Below are positions 18,495 to 26,200 of a DNA stretch of 64,000 bases, in pieces. The stretch comes from Pseudaquabacterium terrae (GTDB taxonomy: Bacteria; Pseudomonadota; Gammaproteobacteria; Burkholderiales; Burkholderiaceae_C): contig NZ_JABRWJ010000001.1 of NCBI RefSeq assembly GCF_013266755.1, positions 372,001 through 436,000 on the forward strand. The letters run 5' to 3'. A program made the translations under genes and the position numbers. The first letter of the stretch is position 1. Each line of letters begins with the position of its first letter. The notes under the pieces were generated by a model. The model saw nothing but the letters and a program-made list of their open reading frames with translations. It was not told where the DNA came from and searched no databases.

Positions 18495-19217
18495 TTATGC
18501 GTCGTTAGTCGCAGCCACCGCCCGCCGCAGCGCCGCGCGCGCCAGCAGCCGCGTCGAGTCCAGCGTCGGCAGCGGCGAATTGCCGTCGTCGATCAGCAGC
18601 GGGATCTCGGTGCAGCCGAGCACCACTGCCTCGCAGCCGGCGTGTTTCATGCGGTCGATCACCGCCTGGAAGACGGCCGCCGAGGCGGGATCGATTCGCC
18701 CCGGCACCAGCTCGTCCATGATGATGCGGTCGATGCGGTCGCGTTCATCATCACCCGGCTTGACGCAGCGCAGGCCACGCGCGGCGAGCGCATCCGGATA
18801 GACGGCGCTGTTCACCAGCCAGCGCGTGCCGGTGAGGCCCAGGCACCGAAAGCCGCGCCGCAGCGCCTCGTCGGCCACCACCTCGGCGATGTGCAGCCAC
18901 GGCAGCGGCGAGCGCGGCACGACCAGCGGCAGCGCCTGGTGGATCGTGTTGTCGGGGCAGACCAGGAACTGCGCGCCGGCCGCGGCCAGCTTCTTCGCCG
19001 AGGCCAGCATCAGCTCGGCGACGCCGGGCCAGTCGTCGCGCTCGAGGCAGTGCACGTAGTCGGCCAGCGAGGCGCCGTGCAGCGAGACTTCGGGATGTGC
19101 GTGCGCGCCGAGCAGCGCCGCGCCTTCGCTGCAGATCGTGCGGTAGCACAGCGCCGCGCCTTCGGCCGAGCAGGCGACGATGCCGATGTGTTTCGGAGGG
19201 CGGGTCGAAGTGATCAT
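18495..19217 (-). CDS. Aspartate/glutamate racemase family protein
   Basis: A 240-residue protein of the two-domain Asp/Glu racemase fold. Opening strand HIGIVACSAEGAALCYRTI, middle motif PDNTIHQ (88-94) and second motif VVLGCTEIP with Cys202 are as expected for the family. The first active-site position, which is Cys in aspartate racemase or Thr in the YgeA type, is Asp89 here, while the second Cys is present. That may change stereochemistry or substrate. The start at 19217 is supported by AGGAACG upstream; a longer frame exists but begins inside the divergent promoter. It is divergent from the SARP gene and precedes a small ORF and the Bug receptor on the same strand. Confidence 0.85.
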   Translation of the reverse strand: MITSTRPPKHIGIVACSAEGAALCYRTICSEGAALLGAHAHPEVSLHGASLADYVHCLERDDWPGVAELMLASAKKLAAAGAQFLVCPDNTIHQALPLVVPRSPLPWLHIAEVVADEALRRGFRCLGLTGTRWLVNSAVYPDALAARGLRCVKPGDDERDRIDRIIMDELVPGRIDPASAAVFQAVIDRMKHAGCEAVVLGCTEIPLLIDDGNSPLPTLDSTRLLARAALRRAVAATNDA

Positions 19218-19396
19218 CGGCGTTCCTGGTCGTCGAATCCGGTCGCTACCAGTGTGCCCGCTGCGACACATCGCTGTCCTCGGATGCCAACTCGGTCACA
19301 CCCGTGCAAGACCGCGCCCCTAGAAGCGCGGCGACGCGTCCGCGGCGCCTTCCTAGACTTGATCGGTATCGCCAGGCTGCCAGGGAGGACAACGGC

Positions 19397-20305
19397 ATGT
19401 CGCGATTGCGCATCACCTTGTTCGGCGGCGTCTCGCTCGCCGTGCCCGGCCCGCGGGTCCTGCCGCTGGCCGCTTCGTGCCGGCCGCTGCTCGGCTATCT
19501 GCTGACCCAGCGCCGGCGTGCCGTGCCGCGGCTGGAAGTGGCCGAGTTGCTGTGGCCGGGCCAGGACAGCGACAGCGCGCGGCGCTGCCTGTCGACCGCG
19601 CTGTGGCGGCTGAAGCAGTGCATCGGCAGCGGCCCGCCGCTGCTCGCCGCCTGCGGCTGCGATGACCTGGCATTGAACGACGGTGCACGGGTGTGGGTCG
19701 ACGCATGGGCCTTCGAGCAGCGCCTCGCGCCGCTGCTGCGGCGCGATCCCGACACACTGGCGCCGGCCGAGCTCGCGCGGCTCGAGCGCGGCCTGCGCCT
19801 GTACTGCGGTCCCTACCTTGCCGGCATCGATGCCGAGTGGGCACTGATCGAACGCCAGCGCCTGCGCAGCCTGTATTGCGATGCGCTGTACCAGCTGACG
19901 CTGGCCTGCGTGGCCCGCGCTCAATGGGCGCGTGCCCTCGCCTGGGGCCGGCTGCTCGCGCGCGAGGAGCCGCTGCGCGAGGACGTGCAGCGCACGCTGA
20001 TGCTGGCCCTCGCGCACACCGGCAACCGCGCCGGCGCGCTGGCGCAGTACCGCGAGCACGCGCAGCGCCTGGCGCGCGAGCTCGGCGTCGAGCCGATGGC
20101 CGAGACGCGCGCGCTGTACCAGCGGCTCGCGCAGGCCGGCGATGTCGCGACCGCGCCTGCGACGGCGCCGGCCCCGGCGCTGCCGCCAGGCGCGGCGGAC
20201 AGCGCGCTCGGCGCCGCGCGGCGACGCATCGGCCGCGTACAACGCGTGCTAGCGGCCTCGCAGCTGCAGCTCGAAGCCGCGCTGCAATCGCTGCCGCCCC
20301 CCTAG
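19397..20305 (+). CDS. SARP-type transcriptional activator (OmpR-like DNA-binding domain plus BTAD)
   Basis: A 302-residue regulator. Residues about 1-95 form the OmpR-like winged helix (LRITLFGGVSL, the LLGYLLTQRRRAVPR helix, ELLWPGQDSDSARRCLSTAL, WRLKQCIG). Residues about 100-245 form the bacterial transcriptional activation domain with TPR-like helices (WALIERQRLRSLYCDALYQL and the final LARELGVEPMAETRALYQRL). This is the architecture of SARP/AfsR-DnrI activators, which are abundant in Actinobacteria and scarcer in Proteobacteria. The start at 19397 has a GGGAGGA Shine-Dalgarno; an earlier in-frame start lacks homology. Four SARP-like repeats lie immediately downstream, ahead of the next operon, making it the likely pathway-specific activator. 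Confidence 0.88.
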   Translation: MSRLRITLFGGVSLAVPGPRVLPLAASCRPLLGYLLTQRRRAVPRLEVAELLWPGQDSDSARRCLSTALWRLKQCIGSGPPLLAACGCDDLALNDGARVWVDAWAFEQRLAPLLRRDPDTLAPAELARLERGLRLYCGPYLAGIDAEWALIERQRLRSLYCDALYQLTLACVARAQWARALAWGRLLAREEPLREDVQRTLMLALAHTGNRAGALAQYREHAQRLARELGVEPMAETRALYQRLAQAGDVATAPATAPAPALPPGAADSALGAARRRIGRVQRVLAASQLQLEAALQSLPPP

Positions 20306-20319
20306 ACCATCCCCCTAGA
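20298..20319. repeat. Two CCCCCTAGA direct repeats at the SARP gene end
   Basis: Identical 9-base copies lie at 20298-20306 and 20311-20319, 13 bases apart start to start. The first contains the SARP stop codon TAG. They lie just upstream of the 11-base-period CGGTGA array. They may be part of the same control region or a chance result of C-rich sequence. Confidence 0.4.
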
Positions 20320-20339
20320 GCGTCGGCGCAAAAACCGCG

Positions 20340-20379
20340 CCGGTGAGCGTCCGGTGACGCGGCGGTGAGAGGGCGGTGA
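20340..20379 (+). promoter_or_regulatory. Candidate SARP operator: four (C/G)CGGTGA repeats with 11-base period
   Basis: CGGTGA occurs at 20341, 20352, 20363 and 20374, each start exactly 11 bases from the last. Counting the preceding base, the heptamers are CCGGTGA twice and GCGGTGA twice. SARP proteins are known to bind heptameric direct repeats spaced one helical turn (11 bases) apart, close to the -10 box of target promoters. A weak -10-like CAGAGT lies at 20391-20396. The array sits between the SARP gene and the first gene of the downstream operon (start 20435). The repeats are seen directly; operator function is inferred. Confidence 0.7.
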
Positions 20380-20434
20380 CAGCGCCCGCGCAGAGTGAAG
20401 CCATCCGATCAACCCCCGGCTTCGTTGTCAGCCG

Positions 20435-20650
20435 ATGTCCCGCCCGCCACCCGACGCTGCCGCCCACACGCTGCTCGTACGGCTGTGGAAGGAACGCCGA
20501 GCGCCCGAACAGGCGGACGGCGAACCGGTCTGGCGCGGCACCGTCAGCGACCTGCAGGGCCATGAGCTCGGCTCGTTCGCCAGTGCGACCGAGCTGGTGG
20601 GCTTGATCGGCCGCGTCACCGGCGTGACCTTGCTGTTGCAGTCGTCCTGA
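20435..20650 (+). CDS. Small unknown protein, first gene of the SARP-linked operon
   Basis: A 71-residue protein beginning MSRPPPDAAAHTLLVRLW. After a short disordered start it shows a compact pattern: strand TLLVRLWKER, a polar loop, WRGTVSDLQGHELGSF, then the helix ATELVGLIGRVTG and a terminal strand TLLLQS. A strand-loop-strand-helix-strand order like this suggests a small globular alpha/beta domain. I recognise no named family. No signal peptide or membrane helix is present. It starts about 55 bases after the SARP-type repeats and 19 bases before the next gene, so it is taken as the operon leader. The Shine-Dalgarno is weak. Confidence 0.7.
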   Translation: MSRPPPDAAAHTLLVRLWKERRAPEQADGEPVWRGTVSDLQGHELGSFASATELVGLIGRVTGVTLLLQSS

Positions 20651-20669
20651 ACCGATCCGGAGAGCCCTG

Positions 20670-21728
20670 ATGTATATGACCGCCACCGCCTATCCCACGC
20701 TGCGCGCCGGCCTGGCGCCCGAATGCATCGAGTGGAGCGACGCGCAGATCGAAGCGCTCGTCGCCGAGCTCTACGGGCCCGCCGTCGGCGCCGAGGATGT
20801 CGAATCATTCTGGAGCGACGCCGGCAAAGGCTTCCTGAAGGTCGGCAAGAGCGTCGGCCGCTTCGCCCAGCAGGCGGCGCCGGGCATCGCGCAGGGTGCG
20901 CTGACCGGCGCCAGCGTCGGCGGACCGTTCGGCGCGATCGCCGGTGCGGTCGCCGGTGGCGCGGGCGGCATCCTGTCGCGGTCGAAGAACAAGACGCTGC
21001 GCGGCATCGGCGGCGCGATCGGCGGCGCCACGCAGCTGGCCTCGCAGTTCCTGCCGGCCGGCCGGCTCGGCGGCGCGGTCGGCCAGCTCGCCGGCGTCGC
21101 GCTCGGCGCGGCGCGCGGCGGCGCGCGTGGCGGGCTCGGTGGCCTGGCGCAGGGCGCGCTCGGTGCCCTCGGTGGACTCGGCGGGCAGCGTGGCACGCTC
21201 GGTGCGCTGGCACGCGCCGGTGGTTCGCTGCTCGGCAGCGGTGCCGGCCGCGGTGGCGCCGCGAATGCCTTGATGGGCCTGCTGTCGCGGCCCGAGACGA
21301 CGCGCGCGTTGACCGCTGCCGCGCTCGGCCCGGCCGGGCGCTCGCAGGTGTCGGTCGGCGGCCACGCGGTGCCGGTGCAGTCGATCCTCTCGGCGCTCGG
21401 CGGCCTGGCCGGTCGTGCGGCCGGCGAGGCCGAGGCCGAGCACGCCGGCATGCCCGCGTACTTCTACGGCGCCGACGGCGAGCTGGCGATCGACCCGGCC
21501 GATGCCGAGCAGCGCACCGATGCGCTGCTCGAACTGTTCGCCGCCACGCCGGTGCCGTGGCCGATCGAGCATCACCGGCACACCGACGAGACGGACGAGT
21601 CGGACGAGCACGACGAGGCCGTCGACGAGAGCGTCTACAGCGCCGAAGACCTGCGCCGCGACGCCTGGCTGCTGGCCAACGAGGCGCAGTGGCAGGCCGA
21701 ATGGGCCGAGGAGTATCGCCATGCTTGA
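20670..21728 (+). CDS. Gly/Ala-rich unknown protein with glycine-zipper segments
   Basis: A 352-residue protein with a GGAGAG Shine-Dalgarno. The N-terminal 60 residues are ordinary globular sequence (CIEWSDAQIEALVAELYG). Residues about 70-240 are dominated by Gly, Ala, Leu and Arg with GxxxG-like spacing (GAIAGAVAGGAGGILSR; LGALGGLGGQRGTLGALAR), as in glycine-zipper or membrane-inserting proteins. Residues about 250-350 are acidic (HTDETDESDEHDEAVDES) and end in Trp-rich helical sequence. There is no Sec or Tat signal. Function is unknown: surface assembly, membrane insertion or a scaffold are all possible. Its stop overlaps the next gene by eight bases, showing translational coupling. Confidence 0.75.
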   Translation: MYMTATAYPTLRAGLAPECIEWSDAQIEALVAELYGPAVGAEDVESFWSDAGKGFLKVGKSVGRFAQQAAPGIAQGALTGASVGGPFGAIAGAVAGGAGGILSRSKNKTLRGIGGAIGGATQLASQFLPAGRLGGAVGQLAGVALGAARGGARGGLGGLAQGALGALGGLGGQRGTLGALARAGGSLLGSGAGRGGAANALMGLLSRPETTRALTAAALGPAGRSQVSVGGHAVPVQSILSALGGLAGRAAGEAEAEHAGMPAYFYGADGELAIDPADAEQRTDALLELFAATPVPWPIEHHRHTDETDESDEHDEAVDESVYSAEDLRRDAWLLANEAQWQAEWAEEYRHA

Positions 21729-22188
21729 AGAACCGAATGCGATCGCGCTGCCCGACACCGGCGCGATGCTCGCCAACTTCGTGCAGCAGAACCCGCAGCT
21801 CGCCTGGCTGCCGCAGATGCTGGCAGCGCAACGCCAGGCGGCCGCCGCGGCCGCGGCCATCGCCGAGCCGCAGGCCGACGAATGCGCGCTGCTGCAGCAG
21901 GCGCTGGCGCAGGCCGAGACGCGCATCGAGCGGCTCGTGCGCAGCCACCGGCGCCTCACCGGCGAGCTGACGGCGGCGCATGAGCTGTTGTCCGATCTGG
22001 CCGCGGCCTTCGGTGCCTGCGGCCTGTGCTGGGGCGAAGACCCCGGCTGCCCGAGCTGCCGCGGCCGCGGCAAGCCGGGCCGCTTCGCCGCCGATCCCCA
22101 GCTGGCGCAGCGCTTCGGCGTCATCGCCGAAGCGCCTGTCGCCGCGGCGCGGCTGGCGGTGTCCCTTGGCCCCACCGACAGGAGATGA
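21721..22188 (+). CDS. Unknown protein with coiled coil and Cys cluster
   Basis: A 155-residue protein whose ATG overlaps the preceding stop by eight bases. Residues about 35-100 are Ala/Gln/Glu-rich and look like an amphipathic coiled coil (LLQQALAQAETRIERLVRS). A short metal-site-like cluster follows, CGLCWGED then CPSCRGRGKPG. The second half matches the CxxCxGxG repeat of DnaJ-type zinc fingers, so one zinc ion could be bound by the four Cys. No signal peptide is present. Its place between two unknown operon proteins suggests a chaperone- or adaptor-like part of the same assembly, which is inference. Confidence 0.75.
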   Translation: MLEEPNAIALPDTGAMLANFVQQNPQLAWLPQMLAAQRQAAAAAAAIAEPQADECALLQQALAQAETRIERLVRSHRRLTGELTAAHELLSDLAAAFGACGLCWGEDPGCPSCRGRGKPGRFAADPQLAQRFGVIAEAPVAAARLAVSLGPTDRR

Positions 22189-22191
22189 GCC

Positions 22192-22800
22192 ATGCTCACT
22201 TACGCCCCGTATGAAACCGACGAGCTGATCGAGAACGACGAGTACTTCGAATACGACGAGAGCGACGAGTCCGACGAAGCCAAGCGCCGCCGCGGCGCGC
22301 GCGGGCCGGTGCGCACCGCCAAGCGCGGCGGCAACGTGCCGCCGCGGCCGACGCCCGGCTTCGCCACCCGCGCCGAGCTGACTGCCACCGCCAACCGCCT
22401 CGACGCCAAGATCGCCACCAACTCGGGCGCGATCAAGGCCGTCGAAGGCCGCGTCAATACCTTGTCGACCGAGCAGACCAAGCTGCGCACCGACGTCAAC
22501 AAGCTGCAGGGCAGCATCAACGACGTGCGCAACATGGCGATGCTGATGCCGCTGCTGACCTCGCAGACCACGCGCACCGTGACCACCGCCGTCGGCGGCA
22601 CGATCAACGCCGGCGACAAGGTCGTCGTCGACACCGGCGACAGCTTCAGCAAGGTCCTGCCGCTGCTGATGTTCAGCGGCGGCTTCGGCGGCTCGTCGTC
22701 CGGCGGCAGCGGCGGCAACAGCGGCGGCGGCATGTTCGGCGGCGACTCCGGCGGGATCATGATGGTCGCGCTGATGATGGCCATGCAGGACAAGAAGTAA
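22192..22800 (+). CDS. Acidic, coiled-coil, Gly/Ser-rich unknown protein
   Basis: A 202-residue protein starting four bases after the previous stop, with AGGAG seven bases before the ATG. It has three parts: an acidic start rich in Tyr, Asp and Glu (DEYFEYDESDESDEAKRRR), a heptad-patterned helix (about 58-115: NRLDAKIATNSGAIKAVEGR, then LSTEQTKLRTDVNKLQG), and a Gly/Ser-rich region with hydrophobic Met/Leu patches ending in MMAMQDKK. The layout recalls fibrous trimeric proteins, but no family is recognised. The acidic motif echoes the tail of the protein at 20670-21728, which suggests a shared binding role. Confidence 0.75.
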   Translation: MLTYAPYETDELIENDEYFEYDESDESDEAKRRRGARGPVRTAKRGGNVPPRPTPGFATRAELTATANRLDAKIATNSGAIKAVEGRVNTLSTEQTKLRTDVNKLQGSINDVRNMAMLMPLLTSQTTRTVTTAVGGTINAGDKVVVDTGDSFSKVLPLLMFSGGFGGSSSGGSGGNSGGGMFGGDSGGIMMVALMMAMQDKK

Positions 22801-22812
22801 GCGGAGGCGGCC

Positions 22813-23190
22813 ATGGCATCGCCCCTCGTTCCCTTCGTGCTCGGCCGCGCGCTCGCCGGCAGCATCGGCGTCGTCGATGACGCGTCGAAGAACCGCGCCG
22901 GCCTGATGATGATGATGTTCGGCCTCGGCCTGCCCGGCATCGTGGTGACGCGCGAGATCGCGCGCCGTGACGTGCCGCCGCCGGTGCCCGTGCGCACCGA
23001 TGACGGCACCGGCACCGCCACCGACGGTGGCACCGGCACCACGACCGGCGGCACCGCCGGCGGCACCGGCACCACCACCACCGGCGGCACCACCATCGGC
23101 GTCACGACGACCACCGGCGAGATCACCACCACCGGTGGTGGCAGCTCGACCGGCAGCGCCACCGGCACGCCCGCCAAGGCGCGTGCCTGA
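22813..23190 (+). CDS. Thr/Gly-rich low-complexity unknown protein
   Basis: A 125-residue protein with a GGAGG Shine-Dalgarno, starting 12 bases after the preceding stop. The first 45 residues contain a hydrophobic Met-rich segment (AGLMMMMFGLGLPGIVV) that could insert in a membrane. The remaining 75 residues are almost pure Thr, Gly and Ser repeats (GTGTATDGGTGTTTGG and similar). Such tails are typical of flexible or glycosylated extracellular linkers in other bacteria. No enzyme domain is present. Position in the operon links it to the protease-tyrosinase protein. Confidence 0.7.
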   Translation: MASPLVPFVLGRALAGSIGVVDDASKNRAGLMMMMFGLGLPGIVVTREIARRDVPPPVPVRTDDGTGTATDGGTGTTTGGTAGGTGTTTTGGTTIGVTTTTGEITTTGGGSSTGSATGTPAKARA

Positions 23191-23223
23191 GCGCGTGCGC
23201 TCGCCACCGCGGCAGCCCCTGCC

Positions 23224-26200
23224 ATGGACCCGGCATTGCAGGAGCTGCTCGCCAGCGGCGAGGCGAGCGACGAAGTCGCCGTCGTGCTGCGGTTGCGCGA
23301 TGCGGAGCCGCCGCCGGCGGTGCTGCGCATCGTCGCGCGGCTCGGCGCCATCGCCACCGCGCGCATCGAGCGCGCCGCCGTCTGGCAGGTCTATGGCCAT
23401 CCGGCCATCGCGAGTCTCAAGGCGCCGCGCTGGCTGATCAGCGAATACGGCGCGCTGATCGATCGCGACGACGCCGAGTTCACCGAGGTCCTCGACAGCG
23501 ACCGGCGCCGGCCCGAGGACCTGCCGCAGACCGGCCGCGGCGTGCTGATGGGATTCGTCGACTGGGGCTGCGACTTCGCGCATCCCGACTTCCTCGACGA
23601 GCATGGCGATACGCGGCTGTGCGCGCTGTGGGACCAGCGTGCCGCCGGCAACGACGGCAACCGCTACGGCTACGGCCGCATCCTGCGCCGCGATGCGCTG
23701 AACGCCGCGCTGCGGGCGAAGGATCCGTACGCCGCCGTCGGCTACCACCCGGGCCGCGCCGACACCGGCGCCGGTGCGCATGGCACGCACGTGATGGGCA
23801 TCGCCGCGGGCAATGGCCGCGCCGGGGGGCCGTCAGGCCTGGCGCCCGATGCCGAGCTGGCCTTCGTGCACCTGGGCGCACCCGGCTGGGAGAAGAGCGG
23901 CCCGCTCGGCGATTCGAGCCACCTGCTCGAAGCGATCCATTTCCTCGTCGACGAGGCCGGCGACCGGCCGCTGGTGCTGAACCTGAGCATCGGCCGCCAC
24001 GCCGGCCCGCACGACGGCTCGACGCCGATCGAGCTGGCGATCGACTGGCTGCTGCGCGCGCGCCCCGGCACCTGCATCGTGCAGAGCACCGGCAACTACT
24101 TCGAGCGCGCGGTGCACCAGGCCGGCCAGCTGCGCGCCGGCGAGACCGACACGATCAGCTTCGACGTGCACAGCGGCGACACGACACCGAACGAGCTCGA
24201 GCTCTGGTACCCGGGGCACGACCGCTTCGTCGCCGCGCTGATCGACCCCAGCGGCCATGAAGTCGCGCGCACCGAGCTCGGCAGCCGCGCGCCGGTGCTG
24301 ATTGCGGAGCGCTGCGTCGGCACGCTCTACCACCGTGCACGCGATCCGAACAACGGCGACCACCACATCCACCTGTTCCAGTACCCCAGCGCACCGGCCG
24401 GCCGCTGGCAGCTGCGGCTGACCGGCGAGGACGTGTCCGATGGGCGTTATCACGCCTGGCTCGAGCGCGACCCCGGCTGCAAGCACTGCCAGGCGCTGTT
24501 CACGCCCGGCCAGGCCGATGCGCGCTCGACCACCGGCAGCATCTGCAACGGCCTGCAGGCGCTGGTCGTCGGCGCGCTCGACGGCCATGCCGACGAGCCG
24601 CTGCTGGCGCCGTTCTCCAGCAGCGGGCCGACGCGCGACGGCCGCGTGCGCCCGCTGCTGCTGGCGCCCGGCGTGCGCGTGCTGTCGGCGCGCTCGACAC
24701 CGCTGATCGGCCGCCGCGCGGCGCGCCTGGTGCGCATGAGCGGCACCAGCATGGCCGCGCCGCATGTCAGCGGCACCGTCGCGCTGATGTACGAGGCGGC
24801 CGGGCGCCTGCCGATCGCCCGGCTGCGCAGCGCGCTGTTCGAAACGCTCGAACCCTTCGACACCGGCGACCCGGCCGACCACCACCGCCTCGGCTTCGGC
24901 CGCCTCGACAGCGCCGCCGCGGTGCGGCGCGCGGCCGCGCTCGGCGGCGGGGCCGTGCGGGCGACACCCCCTCAGGAGATGACGATGAACCCCGATTGCT
25001 GCGGCGAAGAGCGGTGCAAGGACTGCCAGCACTGCGCCACCGAATCCTGCGCCACCTGCCCGTGCTGCCACGGTGCGGGGCACGAGTGCGGCAAGACCGA
25101 GACCGCGATCGAGGCCGAAGCCGAGCCGGTGATCCGGGTGGTGCCGTCGCCGCTGGCCGAAGACGCGGGGCCGGAGCTGATCGCCGAGGCCGAGCAGCCG
25201 CAGATCCAGGTCGTGCCGTCGCCGCTGACGTCCGACGTGAGCGTCGAAGTGATCGAGTCCGACGAAGCGGCAGAGATCGCGGATGCTGCCGAGGCCTTCT
25301 ACGTCGCCGAGCCGCCGCCCCATCCGGTCGACATCGCCGAAGCCCTGCTCGACGAGGGCATCACCGAGGTCGACCAGTTCGTCGCGCGCCAGCTCGGCGG
25401 CGACAGCCCGACGGCGCGCACCGCGCAGCTCTTCGACGAGCTGAGCGGCCGCCTCGGGCCCGAGCGCCAGGCGCAGCGCGCGGCGCAGTTCGAGCTGGTC
25501 GTGCCGCCGGGCGCGGCGATCGATGCGCCGCTGCAGCCGGGCGACCTGTTGCTGCGGCGCGGCGAGGGCGGCCGCGCGCATGCCGCGGTGCTGACGCAGG
25601 GCCAGCTGACCAGCCCGCCCGAGGCACCGGCGCAGGGGCTGCAGCTCGAAGGGCCCTGGCCGGGGCTGTACGCACCGGTGATCGAGCCGGGCGCGCGCCC
25701 GCACCACGCGCGGCAACGCTTCGCACGCCGCATCGCCGGCGCCGACGGCACGCTGCGGCCCGACAGCCTGCTGCTGCGGCCGCGCCGCGGCGGCGCGCCG
25801 CTCGGCGAGCACATCGAGGACACCGAGGCGGCGCCGGATCCGAACGTGCGCTGGCTGCAGACCGCGTTGAATGCGATCGGCAACGCCGGGCTGGTCGTCG
25901 ACGGCATCGCCGGCACGGCCACGCGCGAAGCGGTCAAGCGCTACCAGGCCTCGCGCGGGCTCGCCGCCGACGGCCTGGTCGGACCGCAGACGCTGCAGGC
26001 CCTGCACGCTGACTATGACGGTTATCGCGGCTACGGCACGCCACCGCCGCCGCCCTATGCGCCGCCACCGCCACCGCCGTACACACCGCCGCCGCCACCG
26101 TATGCAGCGCCGCCGCCGCCCTACGTGCCACCGCGCCCGCCCTACACGCCACCACCGCGGCCACCGTACACGCCGCCGCCCCCGCCCTATGCGGCGCCGC

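Noticed and set aside
19397-20305. OmpR-type two-component regulator
   Set aside because: There is no receiver domain; the C-terminal half is a BTAD helical domain, so it is a SARP-type protein.
20670-23190. Small Gly-rich genes considered as phage tail or tape-measure remnants
   Set aside because: No capsid, terminase, portal, lysis or integrase genes are near, and the genes are coupled to the subtilase-tyrosinase gene.
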